Assembly (NCBI GenBank): GCA_021186555.1
Contig: JAJKFL010000006.1
Location: forward strand, 33,229,478-33,293,477
Source of the DNA: Reticulitermes speratus
Taxonomy: Eukaryota; Arthropoda; Insecta; Blattodea; Rhinotermitidae
Reading direction: 5' to 3'
Length of the DNA stretch: 64,000 bases
Positions 34,892 to 47,221 of the stretch are shown here, in pieces. A program made the position numbers and the translations under genes. The notes beneath the pieces were generated by a model that was given only the letters and a program-made list of their open reading frames with translations, was not told the origin of the DNA and did no database searches. Each line of letters starts with the position of its first letter. The stretch's first letter is position 1.

Positions 34892-35914
34892 TACTAATTT
34901 ATTTGCCAATGTTATTGGTGGTTTCGGAAGACACGTATTTACACAGAAGTTTGGTAGAGAAACCTAAAACGGCTACTCGAAATCCCGAAAAGGAGATGAG
35001 AAGATAAAATTAAGATGGGTCTAAGGAGCTGTTGGTTGGGACGGCACTGCATTAGAATCATTTTCCAATGGCGGATTATTTCAGTAGTGTAGCTATGTAT
35101 CATAAGCTTAGGAGGGATTGGTTTCAAAATCGTCTTCGGATATCACTGACCAGGTTCTTTGTGTCTGGTTATGTAAGAATCGTTTCTTTAAAAAATGAAT
35201 TATATAAGCATTGGCCCACATTCGGAATAATGGGAAGGGAGAAAATTTATTTTTTTTTTCGTACCCAAAAGCATACATTTATTTCGTTATTTTCTTTTAA
35301 TTACAAACATGTTTATATTGATTTATTAAATAAATCACACATTTTTGTGGTGCAATGTACATCCCTTATCCTAACACAATACGGAGCTTTCAGTTGAATC
35401 ATGCATTTTTGTATATCCGCCCGAAAACCATTAAAAGAAAGCGAAATTTAGTAAGTCAACCCCACCATAGGCCTACATAGTGCCACTGGTTGTTCACTGC
35501 CATTAATGGTGGTAGTAGGCGTGTATATCGGGCATGGCGACATGTCGAGTGTGGCGGTAAATCAAAATAATATATAGTAAGGAATTTCTGTTTCCTCAGA
35601 CTTTAATGGGCGCTAGGTGAAGATGGCACTGTATCGGAGGGCGCTATAGCGGACTTTGACTATATGTAATTACTCGTATTTACTTCTGTTCTCACGTCCT
35701 GTGCAGAAGACGCTCTGATATGGGCCCAGCCCCTGTCGAGGTACTTAGACCTGATGCCTAAAGGTTTCATTAGATAAGATAATGCGACAACACGGACATT
35801 TAAATTCACCGTTTTTCGTTTCAAGTCTGACAATGTGAAGAACTGCAGATATGTCTGAAACTTTGTACTACATTTACATCAGGATACCCGTATCCATATA
35901 GCTCTCCATGCATT
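34892..35914. other. Non-coding stretch
   Basis: A T10 run at about 35250. No gene recognised. Confidence 0.4.
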
Positions 35915-36200
35915 CGATTTCAGGCTTCCGCCGCTGCGTAAATGAGGTCCTCGCTCTTCTGGGATGTTACCCAGGGTTGATTGGTAGTTGGTAACCGACG
36001 TTTCGGGACACATATCGATCCCATCTTCAAAGGTAAAGCAGTCAAAGATTAGTTACCGACGTTACGGGACAGCCTATGGTCCAATCTTCAAGGGTCAAGC
36101 AACCCAAGTTCTTCTTGGACTGCTTGACCCTTGATGATGGACCGATAGGCTGTGCCGAAAGGTCCGTAACATCCCAGAAGAGCGAGGACTTCATTATGTA
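35915..36200. repeat. Inverted cluster of GAAACGT hairpin repeats
   Basis: Three copies of the motif occur. Two are on the minus strand (TTTGAAGATGGGATCG...CCCGAAACGTCGG at about 35992-36035, and another ending at about 36055-36095). One is on the plus strand (CTTGATGATGGACCG...GCCGAAAGG at about 36128-36165). The last two form an inverted pair around GTCAAGCAACCCAAG. Flanking words GCTTCCGCCGCTGCG and CCCAGAAGAGCGAGG are shared with 20.7 and 37.5 kb. Confidence 0.6.
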
Positions 36201-37439
36201 GGCTATTATTTTCAAAGTCAAATTTGGGCTTCTTTCATGTAATGCAGGCGCGTACTAAGAGGAAAGTTGATCAGAAACTGCATCTGTAAAGCTCCATTTA
36301 CTATTTGGACAGATGGAGAAACGTTAACCCTTTAACGACTAACAGACTGACATGAATTATATTTAAAAATTAATTCCGTACCGAGCAATAAACATCCTCT
36401 TTCTTGGTTATGAAAGCGAATCGGTTAATGTTATATACGGCAATAATCGCTGTTTGTTCAGAGGGCCATACGAAACGCGGAACTACATTGTTGGAGAGAA
36501 TGTAGGGTCTTTAATGCAAAACCTGATGGCACGTAAAGTGACTACTAGACTTTAAATCTTTAGGAAGTAATTCTGTAACAGTTTTAATCAAATCTTCTTC
36601 TTACTAAATTTACACTTACAAATAAGGTATTCATTAGATTTTTCCTCCAACAGTAAAGCCAGTAGAATCGTATTCTCTGTTAGGCAGTTCCCTAGGGCTC
36701 CATAGTTTTTGGGTTCAAAAGACCGCCAGATACTTCCCAAATGTTAATATCTTTTCAGACAACTGATAAATCTTCCGTTTTTCTTTCCTCGTAAATTCCA
36801 TGCAGTTCGATGATTACACGAGCCAAGCGACAACCCTAACAATCTTATTTAACATTCAGGAGGACTCGGGCTCGAATCTTGACTCCAAGAGCATCTACAC
36901 CGTCTGAGGCTTGCGCAGATGGACTCGGTCCCTCCAGGCCTTATCAGCATGATAATAGGGTCACACGCGTTTCAATATTGACACAATCGCTACAGAAACT
37001 GTTCATCTGAACATTATCATTAAATGACCGAATGATGATATCACTTACTCTTCCTGTTACAATGCATACGTCAGCAGCCGGGCAGTGCCCAAAATAGCCT
37101 CGTCATGATGGAGTTCTGCACTTCCTTCTCCGGTCTCTTGTTATCATAATCTCTGCCCTCATTCCTTGCCTGACCCTAATCAGCTCAGCAGGTCATCAAC
37201 ACTGAGATGTCTCACATTGAAATAAGGTTATAAAATAAAACTACTAACATACACCTGACCTCAGCGGGCAGCATTTTTGGCCAACCCCATCCTCCAATTA
37301 ACTTATAAATGGACTAGGGATATCTCTTCAGTTTCATTGCTTCATATCTTATTCCTTTCGCTCCGTTTTCCTTTCCTGTCTTAATTCTCCCTCCTTCCCC
37401 TTAATTTCCTCCCCTATTTGTTTGTCTTTCGTTTCAAAT
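36201..37439. other. Non-coding stretch
   Basis: A possible decayed tRNA-like head at about 36850-36900 (GGGCTCGAATCTTGACTCC). No exon recognised. Confidence 0.35.
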
Positions 37440-37535
37440 GCTTAACCCTTGAAGATGGGACCGATAAGTTGTCCTGAAAGGTATGTAACAAACTACCAAT
37501 CCACGCTGCGTAAAATCCCAGAAGAGCTAAGATCT
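37440..37535 (+). repeat. Hairpin repeat, plus-strand copy
   Basis: CTTGAAGATGGGACCGATAAG then GTCCTGAAAGG, followed by the shared flank CCCAGAAGAGCTAAG. Same family as 20.74 and 36.0 kb. Confidence 0.55.
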
Positions 37536-39734
37536 AGAGTGTAATATTTGCTTTTCGCAATGATAATGCTTCTAAGCAATGTTGGGTTCTCGTAATGCAG
37601 TGGTCAATTACAGCAATGCGGATCGCGTTGTGTGAGTGTTCGAACTCTGCCCACGTCACTGGCTGACAAAGAGCCGGAAACTGGCTCAGAAACGACCTAC
37701 GACATTTTTCCTATGAAATGCATTAAACCATTTTCACTCAAATTCAGTATTACAAACCTCCATTACGTCCACAATATTTCATCCGCTCTGTCATGCAGTG
37801 TAATTTTCAATTTCTATTAGGCGCTAATACTTTTGTTGTTTCAACAATAACGATGAGCAAGACAACGCATCAACTAATTAAATAATCAGCCTTTAATTTG
37901 AAATTTTAAATTATTTGTACGGCATTCTTTTAGAGAAAGGAGGTATGTAATAATGTCTCTATTTCTCTGTTATAAAGTTGCTCGGTCCAAAGCGAGTACG
38001 CGGGCCGCTGTGCTATTCTACGTATAAAGAGACAGAGTTGCTAATAGGATTACGCTGCTCGCAGTATCTACCTGCTCAGCACTGTACAGTTCTCTGGTTA
38101 CCGGCAAGAAGCCACATCATATCTAATTCCACCCTGACACTGAAATAGGATTAACGAACCAATAGAAATCTTCCACGTCAGCACGAATGCTGGAAATAAT
38201 AATTTAGGCCTATTTTATTATTACGTGAACGGAACACTGTGCTGTGACGTAGGCTCCTTAGTCAGGTCTAAATGTGGGATTTGAGGTTCTCACGGTTGTG
38301 AGAATTAAGATTGAAAGTCTTTTGTAATGTGACGCCGTGTTGTTTATTAGACCGAAACTTTTTGGAGAAATTTTCTGCCTCTATCTTCAAGGTAGAAGAT
38401 CAGACGACGTGAGACTTTTACTAACCACGCAGTAGTGGAAATATATTTGCTTTAAAAATCCCGTCCATATATTTAAATAAGGAACACCTGCAAGATATAC
38501 ACGTATTTTATTCATCTACAGAAGCATGTGAATCAGATCTTAAAATTGATTTCGGTGAATTTCAAAATTCCACAGAGCTACGTGGTGTAGTGCCTAGGAA
38601 TTCTTTTTATACAACGGATGTACGAGTTTGGACCAGACTAAACATACGTTCTAACTAACACAACTTCAAAAATTAACTGTTTATTCTATTATAGTCACTT
38701 ACGTTTGTAAGAGTTTGTAAACTTTTGGAGCCCAGCTGCTCTGCTTCAGGGGTTTTATTATCTTTCTCACTCCCTTCAGGCAAATAATGAGGTAGTTTAC
38801 CAATACAATGGCCCTTTCTTTCGTGCTATTCCTTATTCAACATTCACAGTTATACTGCCCTCTGACGCTGTACGTATAACCGTCACAGATCGGTGCTGTT
38901 GTAAAACAATACAGCAATCAATCAATAAGGAACTGAAATTTGGTCCATACATAAAGAAATAAAGACTTTATTAAGAATCACGTTACTTGCAAAATATCAT
39001 AAAATACTTAGGCCCTTGTATTCAAGAAAAATATAGCCTACAGATTTAGAATATTCGTTTTGTGCGTGCTGTTTGATGATATAGACAAAGTATTTAAAGG
39101 AGTAATATGAGAGTCCCATTATAGTCTTCAATGAAAGTAGTAGTCAATGTCTCCAAGTCCTGATTGTATCCATTTCCACGTTACTCAGACCCAACTAATA
39201 TTCTGCAGGCGTTAATCTTAAAAAAGGAAGACACAACTTGTATTTAGAAGTATGTAAGTAATGAAGAAACATAATGGAAGCGTGTTCGGAATATGGCAAT
39301 ACACATTATTTGTTACTAGTTTATTTTCATTTGAAAAAGAGAAAACAGATATAATAAATCTTGAAAACATTTTGAATCTTCTGAATTCCACGAAGAACAT
39401 CTTTACAACTACTTCTCATGGTAGAAGTACTTTGTACGTGCCGTATTAAGAACAGCTGTGCACCTGCGCCCCGTGTCTCCGTGCAGTTGTAACAAATGTC
39501 TGCATATCAATTGCTAATGTTCCTCAGTAGACTTTGAGATCGTCTGTTTATTACTACTTTATTTAAAAACCCATTCCTCTTCTCGTTTTTTACAAACCTG
39601 CTATCATCATCATTATTGTTATACTCATTATGATCATTCTCTTAGTTTATGCAGAATTTCCCCATAGGCGTATACATGTACGTAGCGCATCCAGAATACA
39701 AGAGCCTATTTGGTGTAAAAAGTGTATAAAGAAT
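37536..39734. other. Non-coding stretch with one GACGCCGTGT repeat
   Basis: A single-ended copy of the GTGACGCCGTGT family lies at about 38325-38410. No exon recognised. Confidence 0.4.
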
Positions 39735-40075
39735 TTTTAAATAATACCTTTATTGCAGCATGTTGGTACCTGCATTAAACTACTTCTTTTCCACTTAGTC
39801 ACCTTGTAAATTAAAGCAACTGTCATATCGTGGGACCAGAATTTGTTACGCCCTCTTCGAAAAAGGTCGCCGCCAAGCATTTCAGCCAGTTCTGCGCAGC
39901 GTCTTTTGTCTCTTGGTCACTCCACAGCCTTTCTTGAGGTGCAGAAACAAGCGATAGTCGCTTGGTGCTTCGGGACTGTATGCAGAATGTCGAATATTTT
40001 CCACTTGAAGAGTTCGAGTAATGTGCGGGTACGGGCGGCGGCCTGCTCTAGCATACTGTGGCGCAACAAACAAAC
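39735..40075 (-). pseudogene. Mariner-family transposase, C-terminal remnant
   Basis: The minus-strand reading RHSAYSPEAPSDYRLFLHLK is the mariner catalytic block YSPDLAPSDYHLF..LK. Upstream in another frame is AAARTRTLLELFKW, which follows the HDNARPH motif in intact elements. Downstream frames resemble a KDAAQNWLKCLAATFFEEG tail. Stops and shifts make it non-functional. The third catalytic Asp (SD) is still visible. Confidence 0.8.
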
Positions 40076-41884
40076 AAATTAACAAGTTAGGAAATTTTAT
40101 AATTTTGCAAGTTACCGTGTATTTATAATCGAACCTTATAAAATAAATCCACCTGACTAATATACTGTGTTTAGGGAAATATTTGATAAGATATAGCATA
40201 TTAAGGGATGGTTAATAATTCGGGGATGCATTAAAAATACATAGAAAATCATCTTTGTTTTTTATAATTTAATTTTTATGACATCTTACGGCAGAGGGGT
40301 GGCAAATTACAAAGTGGCCAGTGAGTAAGAGCATATGTGTAAAAATCGCTAAGTTGCTTGAAAAGTACATCATCGACTGCCGCTTTAACTTCCCAATGCT
40401 ACTTAGTCATTATTCTATTTACGTACGAAATATTGGCAAGATCTTTTATATATATGATATTACTACTATTACAGGGTGGTGGTTTACTTCACTGCACCCT
40501 CTGTGCACACCATCCATTAAAACATGCTATACTTCAAACAAAATTTTGTCTCTGTATTTAAAAGTTATTTTTATAATTGCCTTTTAACTAATGAATTGAT
40601 GCTCTGATTATATGATTATTTAAAGTGGCGGAATAGTTTTGACACTTCTGTAATTGTAATTGTATTCTTGTTTATACCTTCCTGAAGATGACCACATAAG
40701 TGGCCAAAACATGTTGGGGGTTACACTGTAATTAAATTATATGAAAACACTATTGTGCATTTGTTATTGATATTGTATTTATTTGATGAATGCACAAAAT
40801 ATGAACCATATAAAATTGACAGTCGAAGATTCAGAAGCATAAAATCAATACAGAAATTAAAATTTTGCAGAATCAAAAGTTTGCTTTTTGAATTGGAGAC
40901 AGGAAGACAAATGTTTTGGAACCGTAGGATATGAAAATTTCCCTGAATTTAATGTGCTTTTAATTTGTGCATGAATGCGATTTTGGTATGTCCATCTGCA
41001 CGCGTTCTTAACCTTATGTGCGCCTTTAATGGTAATTTGGAAGGCGTTTATTTCCTCATTCTTTCAGAAGCTACTTCTTAGGTACACATGTCGTTTGCTG
41101 TTTCTATCTGTATTTGCCAGTGCTGTATATTTCTTAGTGTACTTCCTCTACTTGATGTCGTCGAAACTAGAAGCAGACACTACGTTCGTCAGAGTAACAG
41201 TACTTGTTCTGTAACGGCAGCTCATTGTCATGTTCCTGGTGAGCACTGGAGACCAATGACGTCTCGAATAAAAACGTTCATTTTGTGTTTCATTGATCAA
41301 AGGATATATGGGCTTAGGAGAGGAAATGACAAGGAACAGATGGCTATAAACAGAGAACTTGAAATAAAAGCGTAGTCCAGTCCAGTGTGTGTGTAAGTGT
41401 GTCAGTGTTTGTATGTAAATGGGTAATGTTTTTATCACAGATATCAACATGTTTATCTTTCGAAGGAGCTAGTGCTGGCATAGAAATCTTCTCTTCTGAA
41501 TTATGTTTATTGCCCTTTCTCTTTCACATTGTTCCTGTTACTGTAGTAGGGTGTGTATTATTGATGTGTTCTGCTTCCTTAAGCCCTCTGCCAGAGGATA
41601 TTGCAGTAATTTATCCTAAGCGACAAATTATTAAATTGAAAATCATACTACCTAAATTTTAGATATAATTATAATATATATAATAAATGTAATGTTTGAA
41701 ATCAGTTCGTCTCAAAGCTTAACCATGACAACATACGACAAAACAAAAGACTGCAAGACATATGCCGCCTGAGGCGTCCTAACACGTAACTTCACTATAC
41801 AGAGAAACTACGAGCATGCTTTCAGAGTGGAATTGGTGCCTGTTGTTTTAGAATGTATGTGACTGTAAATGTATAAACCTATAA
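40076..41884. other. Non-coding stretch with one hairpin repeat
   Basis: CCTGAAGATGACCACATAAG then TGGCCAAAACATG at about 40682-40714 is a copy of the hammerhead-core-like hairpin with GAAA changed to AAAA. No exon recognised. Confidence 0.45.
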
Positions 41885-42165
41885 AAGGTAAAGCTAGCCC
41901 TTTACAGGAGGTTGAGCCTCCCAGGATTTCTAGACAATTGGCACATGAAGGTGGTAAGGTTGTCAGCCCTACTCACCGGCCACCTTTACACACAGGAGAT
42001 ACTCCTGGTACTCATTTCTATTAGAGGCTGAGTCGACCCCAGAATCATATTGCGTCCAGAAGGATTAAGTCAATATAAAGTCCCAATGACCCCATCGGGC
42101 CTCAAACCCTCGACCTTCCGGCTTGTAGCGCAGTACCTCAACCAACTGCGCCACCGCGTACCCCG
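41885..42165 (-). mobile_element. tRNA-derived SINE, family 2
   Basis: Reverse-oriented copy: AGGCTGAGTCGACCCCAG, AGAAGGATTAAGTCAATA, and a B-box complement near CCTCAAACCCTCGACC, ending GCGCCACCGCGTACC. Confidence 0.85.
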
Positions 42166-42984
42166 CATACACCTAGTTGGATTAAATATATTTCGAAGTA
42201 AAACAATATAAAAAATGAACATTCCTTTCAGGCATCAACTGTTATTTCATGTCCTTTACGCTCCTTTTAAAACATGCAGCCAATATAAAAATATTTGTTA
42301 CAAGATAAACTTTTACCTGGATTAAAGAAGACATGAGTAATAATGTGCATTTTTAAGATTTGTCAGAATACAAACTCGATTCAAAAATAATATTCCTTAA
42401 TTATTCAGCTTTTAAGACTGTCGGTTTTCCTTCACTACTAACTTGTGAAGTTCTGTTCGCCTCAATGGAGCGGCAACTTCTCCTACAGACGTGCTAAATG
42501 GGAAGAAGACCCACAGTTTTTCAGGTGGTTCATCAGAAAACACAAGGACTGCAGTGTGCGAACTGAATTTCTTACGCCGTACTTAAGCCACGATAATTTC
42601 ATTACTTGTACTTTTATTGAAGAAGCAGATCCAACATATCTCCTTTCATTCATTGCATACGGCGAAGGCCCATTAGAGAAATATTTTAAGAAGTTTATTT
42701 TCGCATGATTTGAAGTTCTTACAGCACTGTTCATGAAGATTAAGTCTTCTCCGATGTGACGCTGTGCCGTTAAGTGATTCGTTCCTGACATTTAGAAGGA
42801 CCGTAGTGCTTTTATTTCAGGGCCAAACAGTCTTCTAGAACGCAATATGGCCCTTTTAAACCTAGGGCATTCTTTGCCCAAAGACGCAGTGTCACGTCCC
42901 AGAACACTTTAGCTTCCAATTCCATGTTTATCTTCAGACAAAAAAGTGATAAATTTCTTTCAGATGGCATATTTCCGTTTCGTT
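42166..42984. other. Non-coding stretch
   Basis: No exon recognised. A single GTGACGCTGTG repeat end lies at about 42757. Confidence 0.4.
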
Positions 42985-43195
42985 ATTAAATGTAAATAAA
43001 TGTCTCAATCAGTCAATGAAACATGTATTCAGTAAGAATAAGAGTACATGTTTCGGATAAACATGATTAGCTATCGTCAGGCCTAATTACACAAATGATT
43101 AGGTCTGATGATTGTTAATCATTTTGGTCAAATATGTAGCCCTATTCTTACTAAATATATGTTGTGTTACCTGAATAAACAAGCATTTATATTAA
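42985..43195. mobile_element. Foldback repeat with two inverted hammerhead-like motifs
   Basis: The left arm (AACATGTATTCAGTAAGAAT, then GTTTCGGATAAACATGATTA) is mirrored by the right arm (TAATCATTTTGGTCAAATAT, then ATTCTTACTAAATATATGTT). The minus strand of the left arm carries CTGACGA (43080-43074) and GAAAC (43054-43050). The right arm carries CTGATGA, but its GAAA is changed to CAAA. Confidence 0.6.
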
Positions 43196-46100
43196 TAAAT
43201 TTATATTAAATTTCGTTTGGGAGAGCTGTATTAAATATTTGTTGAGTATAGTATATTTTAGTACTTTTCCGTATAGCATAACCCCACTTTAAAGTATTTG
43301 TTTATGGATGATACAACAAATTGTTCAATAGTTGAGACTACAAATCATGGCAAAGAAAGATAGTAAGTGAATACTAATACATTTTAACGGGTGTGAAAGG
43401 AGTCGGCTATACCTAATTGCGTGGTTTTACTCCAGCATTTGCCATGAAATAGCTCAATCATGACATCTGGTGTCCCAGCTGCGAGTTGAACCCAGCACCT
43501 TTTCTATATTAAATCCAAATTTAACTTATCCAAATTTCAAAACAAGCTCTTCGTGTGTCCTCTAACTTGCATTACAAACAATTTTAATATAACACATTTT
43601 TAATAAAATACAATGGAAGGTACTTCATATTTCTATACATTGTAATATACATACATATCCTTTAAAGAATTGTTATCTCTGTACAAAGTAGGCCTCATGT
43701 ATTTGCTTTTGAATAATTCTACTAAAATTACGACCGATACCCTCATAAAAACATCCTCATATGATCTATGAAGCTCCCTGTTATGTAACGTATCCACATA
43801 ACTCTAATACGCAGTAGGTTCAGAGTATTCTACATTCTGCACAGAAAATAAAGTACGATGTTCTTTGAACACTGATTTTAAAGTTCTGACTAACTTTGGA
43901 ATTTATATACAACAACATAAATGAAGGAGATCTATATTGCGGAGTAAGACATTCTCGTATCAGAAACTTGGCGTACAAATTTCAATTACAGTGCAAAGCG
44001 GAATGAGGCACGGTAAGACAATTATGAATGTATATGAGATCAGATTTTGTAAGGGACTCTGTCACGACTTAAAGAAGATTGGGCAGACAAGAAAAGAGAA
44101 AATGGAATTAATTAAGGCAGGTAAAGAAGCGAAGAGCACACAAAGCATAAAATGCGGCAATGGTTTCATTTGGATGCAGCCGTCATTATTATCAGTTTTC
44201 CTGGAACTGGTGAAAGAATTCTCTACTTGTACCTACAAAACTTATGAATATCATTTATGCGTTTCCACATTTGGTGCTTTTACGAAACCATGTTTTTATA
44301 CTTGACAAATTTACGTAGCAGGTACTGTGGACAGACGTGTATGAATAAGTCATGTAATCATCAGAGTGTGTTCATTAATATGCCTACAATGTGTATTGAA
44401 TGAAATCTTTGAAGGAAGGAAAATGAAGCAGCAGGATTTGTGAAGAGAAATGGATGATTAATTTGAGTAATTATCAACATGTATTCATTAATTGACACAC
44501 AGTGTGGATTAAAACATTTTAATGATACATATCTTGTGTTCTTACTAGAAGTTCGTGTTGGGATTTAATAAATAAAGCTGAGAGACATATCTGGATCTGA
44601 GAAGCAGAAGGGTGTAAATCCAGTACTATATTTGAGATAATATGTCATGTTTATTAGATTAATATGTGGCTTACTGCTGTTTAATTCTTGGCCCAGCTAC
44701 ACTGGAACAGTATTTGAACTTACAACCACTTGCACATGAAAGAGTTTGGAATTCTGAGAAAAATTAAGTATTATCTGACATATGACGAAATTGGACTTAC
44801 ACCCCTTTTTCTTTTCAAGTTCACAAACCTTTCTGAAGCCACTGCTAACACTGTTAGCAATTAGATTCTTTCCTGCTGCATAGTCCAGCCTGTGCTTTAC
44901 CTGCCCGTAGCTTGTGATGTGCCATTCAGCACTCGAACTGAAAGCTAACAACTCAGGCTCGACAAACGGGCAGTGATTTGTTTGTAGAATCGATACATCA
45001 GTCCCGCCTGATCATCCCCTGTGCTGGCTACACATCTCAGGCGACAGGGGTGTCTGCATTGCGACTTTTGGCCCACGACGTTGAAGTTCTGAGCTTGTTC
45101 TGGGATTTATTGGACTATATAATCCTAAATTCTCGAAAATTAGTTTACAGAAAATTAATTTATGGGCCTCTTCTATATTTGCATTACTCCCCTGAAGATC
45201 AAGGTGCAATTATCTTACGATCTGCTATAATACACCGTAACTCAGAAAATGTCTGATATATGAAGAGGGAGACAAACACCTACAGTATTAAAATGTTCTC
45301 AAATTAGAAGAAGTTGTAAAATTTAGTACTAACAATTGGTAAGTATGATTAAAGTTTTAAAACGTTCGAAAAAGGAATTTATATAAAAATTCATTAGGTG
45401 TAGAAGGTTATTTTTAAAAAGTTTGTTAAAGATGTGCGATATGACCACTTCACTACATATATTACATAGACAAATGGCACAAAAATACGGTAGAATAAGT
45501 AGCTCGCAGATTTTTGTCCGACCGTCTATTTAGCCTCCAAAATTACGAAATTTTTATTACATTTGGTAAGATATCAGAACTAAATTTTTTTGTGAGAATA
45601 TAGCTTTGATCTCTATTCATCTACTAAAAACATCTATTTTACATATAACTGGAAAGCTGTCATTTTTAAAAATGTCCTATGGTAAAAGACATTATTACAA
45701 AACGTGGCAGTATTTAAAATAATGTAATTTACTCCACGACATTCTAGTCCTAACATTTCCGTCGCCTTCCTTGCCAGTGTATCAAAGGTACTTCATTCAG
45801 GTTTGTAAACGCCACTTTAACAGTATAAAGATCTATAAGTCAAAGCCATAGCATTTAATGCTCCAACGGCTTAATAATGCAGAAAATCGAATTACAAAAA
45901 TCACGTAACAAAATTTATGCATTAATTTGAAAGTTAACATGCAGCCTTATTGAAATTAGACTTCGTGTTCAGTAAATATTACCAAAAGTCGAAATGATCA
46001 AATATAATTTTGCATAGAAATGTCGTACCAAATTTTACCAAAATAGTACTGACGACAAGTTTATGGCTGAGATTCAGGACGGTTAATTGATGTGCAGTGA

Positions 46101-46954
46101 TGGCCAGCTATGTGGAATTTGAAAAAATGTAAGGAACATTATGTGGGATGAATTAAGAAGTGCATGTATGTAAAACCAGATTTGTCACTGGTAAGTGTTA
46201 TTGAAGTTAAACTTGCCAACAAATGTTATACAATTATCTTGCATATTGAAATTTAACGGAAAATTCAGGAACAGTCTTTAAAATACATGTTTGTAATTAT
46301 GCAATTTCTCTATGATAAATTGTTAAAGGCATAAACACTAGTGAAACCCAGCTCGGAGTTTATCTGTTAAGACTGACGAAATGATACAAACTACAACAGT
46401 AAAACTGAAAAGAACTTTCAGCTTAGGAATCAAGGTTGTTATTCATGACTAAACGATGTTTGCACATGTGTGGAAGTGAGTTAAACTTTAGTTATACACT
46501 GAAATAAACGGACACACACGTCTCAGTGGAAATGAAAATATGGGCCACTGATTTACGTAACTTTGGTTGTAATCGCATTTGCATAGCTCTGCTTTAGTTA
46601 AATACTCTAAAAGGCTTCTTGAAGCTGTGACATGTCTGACACACCCTCGAGTATCAGAGGGTATTCAAATCTTATTCACAAATAAACTAATCTCACACAG
46701 AGGGAAGTGAATGCTGAAAGGAAAGCTATGTCTCTTTTGCAGCTTTGTTAAACAAATAAATGTAAGCTCATTGGTCTCTCACCCTGTGAAAACAAAACAC
46801 ATAGACAAATTGAGCTTGCCGAAGAACATATTGCTGCGAAGAAACTTTGGACGTAGGGAGAAAGGGTGTGCGAGAGATAGAGGAGTGTGACGACATTAGT
46901 TGTTACGGCAGTATAGCGTCGGTGTGAGGTAAAGTAAATTTCTCGATGTAACAC
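43196..46954. other. Non-coding stretch
   Basis: A long AT-rich stretch. The 122-codon ORF at 43937-44305 and the 92-codon ORF at 44978-45256 have no recognisable domain and no splice or codon support. I see nothing else. Confidence 0.4.
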
Positions 46955-47205
46955 GCTATGAAAGTTAGAAGGTTAGGGGTTAGAAGTATAGCTCCAGTCT
47001 CTCCCAACCCCTGCACTAGATGGGAGTGGGTGGTCAACGCCTCTCACAGGTCGCTTTAACCCTGGGAAGATTCCCCCTAAGCATTGGAGGAGGCTGGGTG
47101 AACCCCAGGTTCGACCTGGCCGGAATTTTTGGTGAAGAGAAAATACCTTGCAGCCAACGGGAATCGAAACCCAGGCCCTCCAGCCCGTATCAAGTATAGC
47201 ATCAA
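46955..47205 (-). mobile_element. Degenerate tRNA-derived SINE, family 4
   Basis: The minus-strand head contains GATACGGGCTGGAGGGCCTG and a TTTCGATTCCC B-box. The body matches CCTGGGGTTCACCCAGCC-type sequence also seen at 15.5 kb. It directly precedes the satellite. Confidence 0.6.
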
Positions 47206-47221
47206 TGGTGGATCAATTGAA

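Noticed and set aside
42445-42708. 87-codon ORF as an exon
   Set aside because: It reads like a plausible globular peptide, but I recognise no family and no splice partners.
43937-44305. 122-codon ORF as a gene
   Set aside because: No recognisable domain, in AT-rich non-coding sequence; its length is not unusual for 64 kb.
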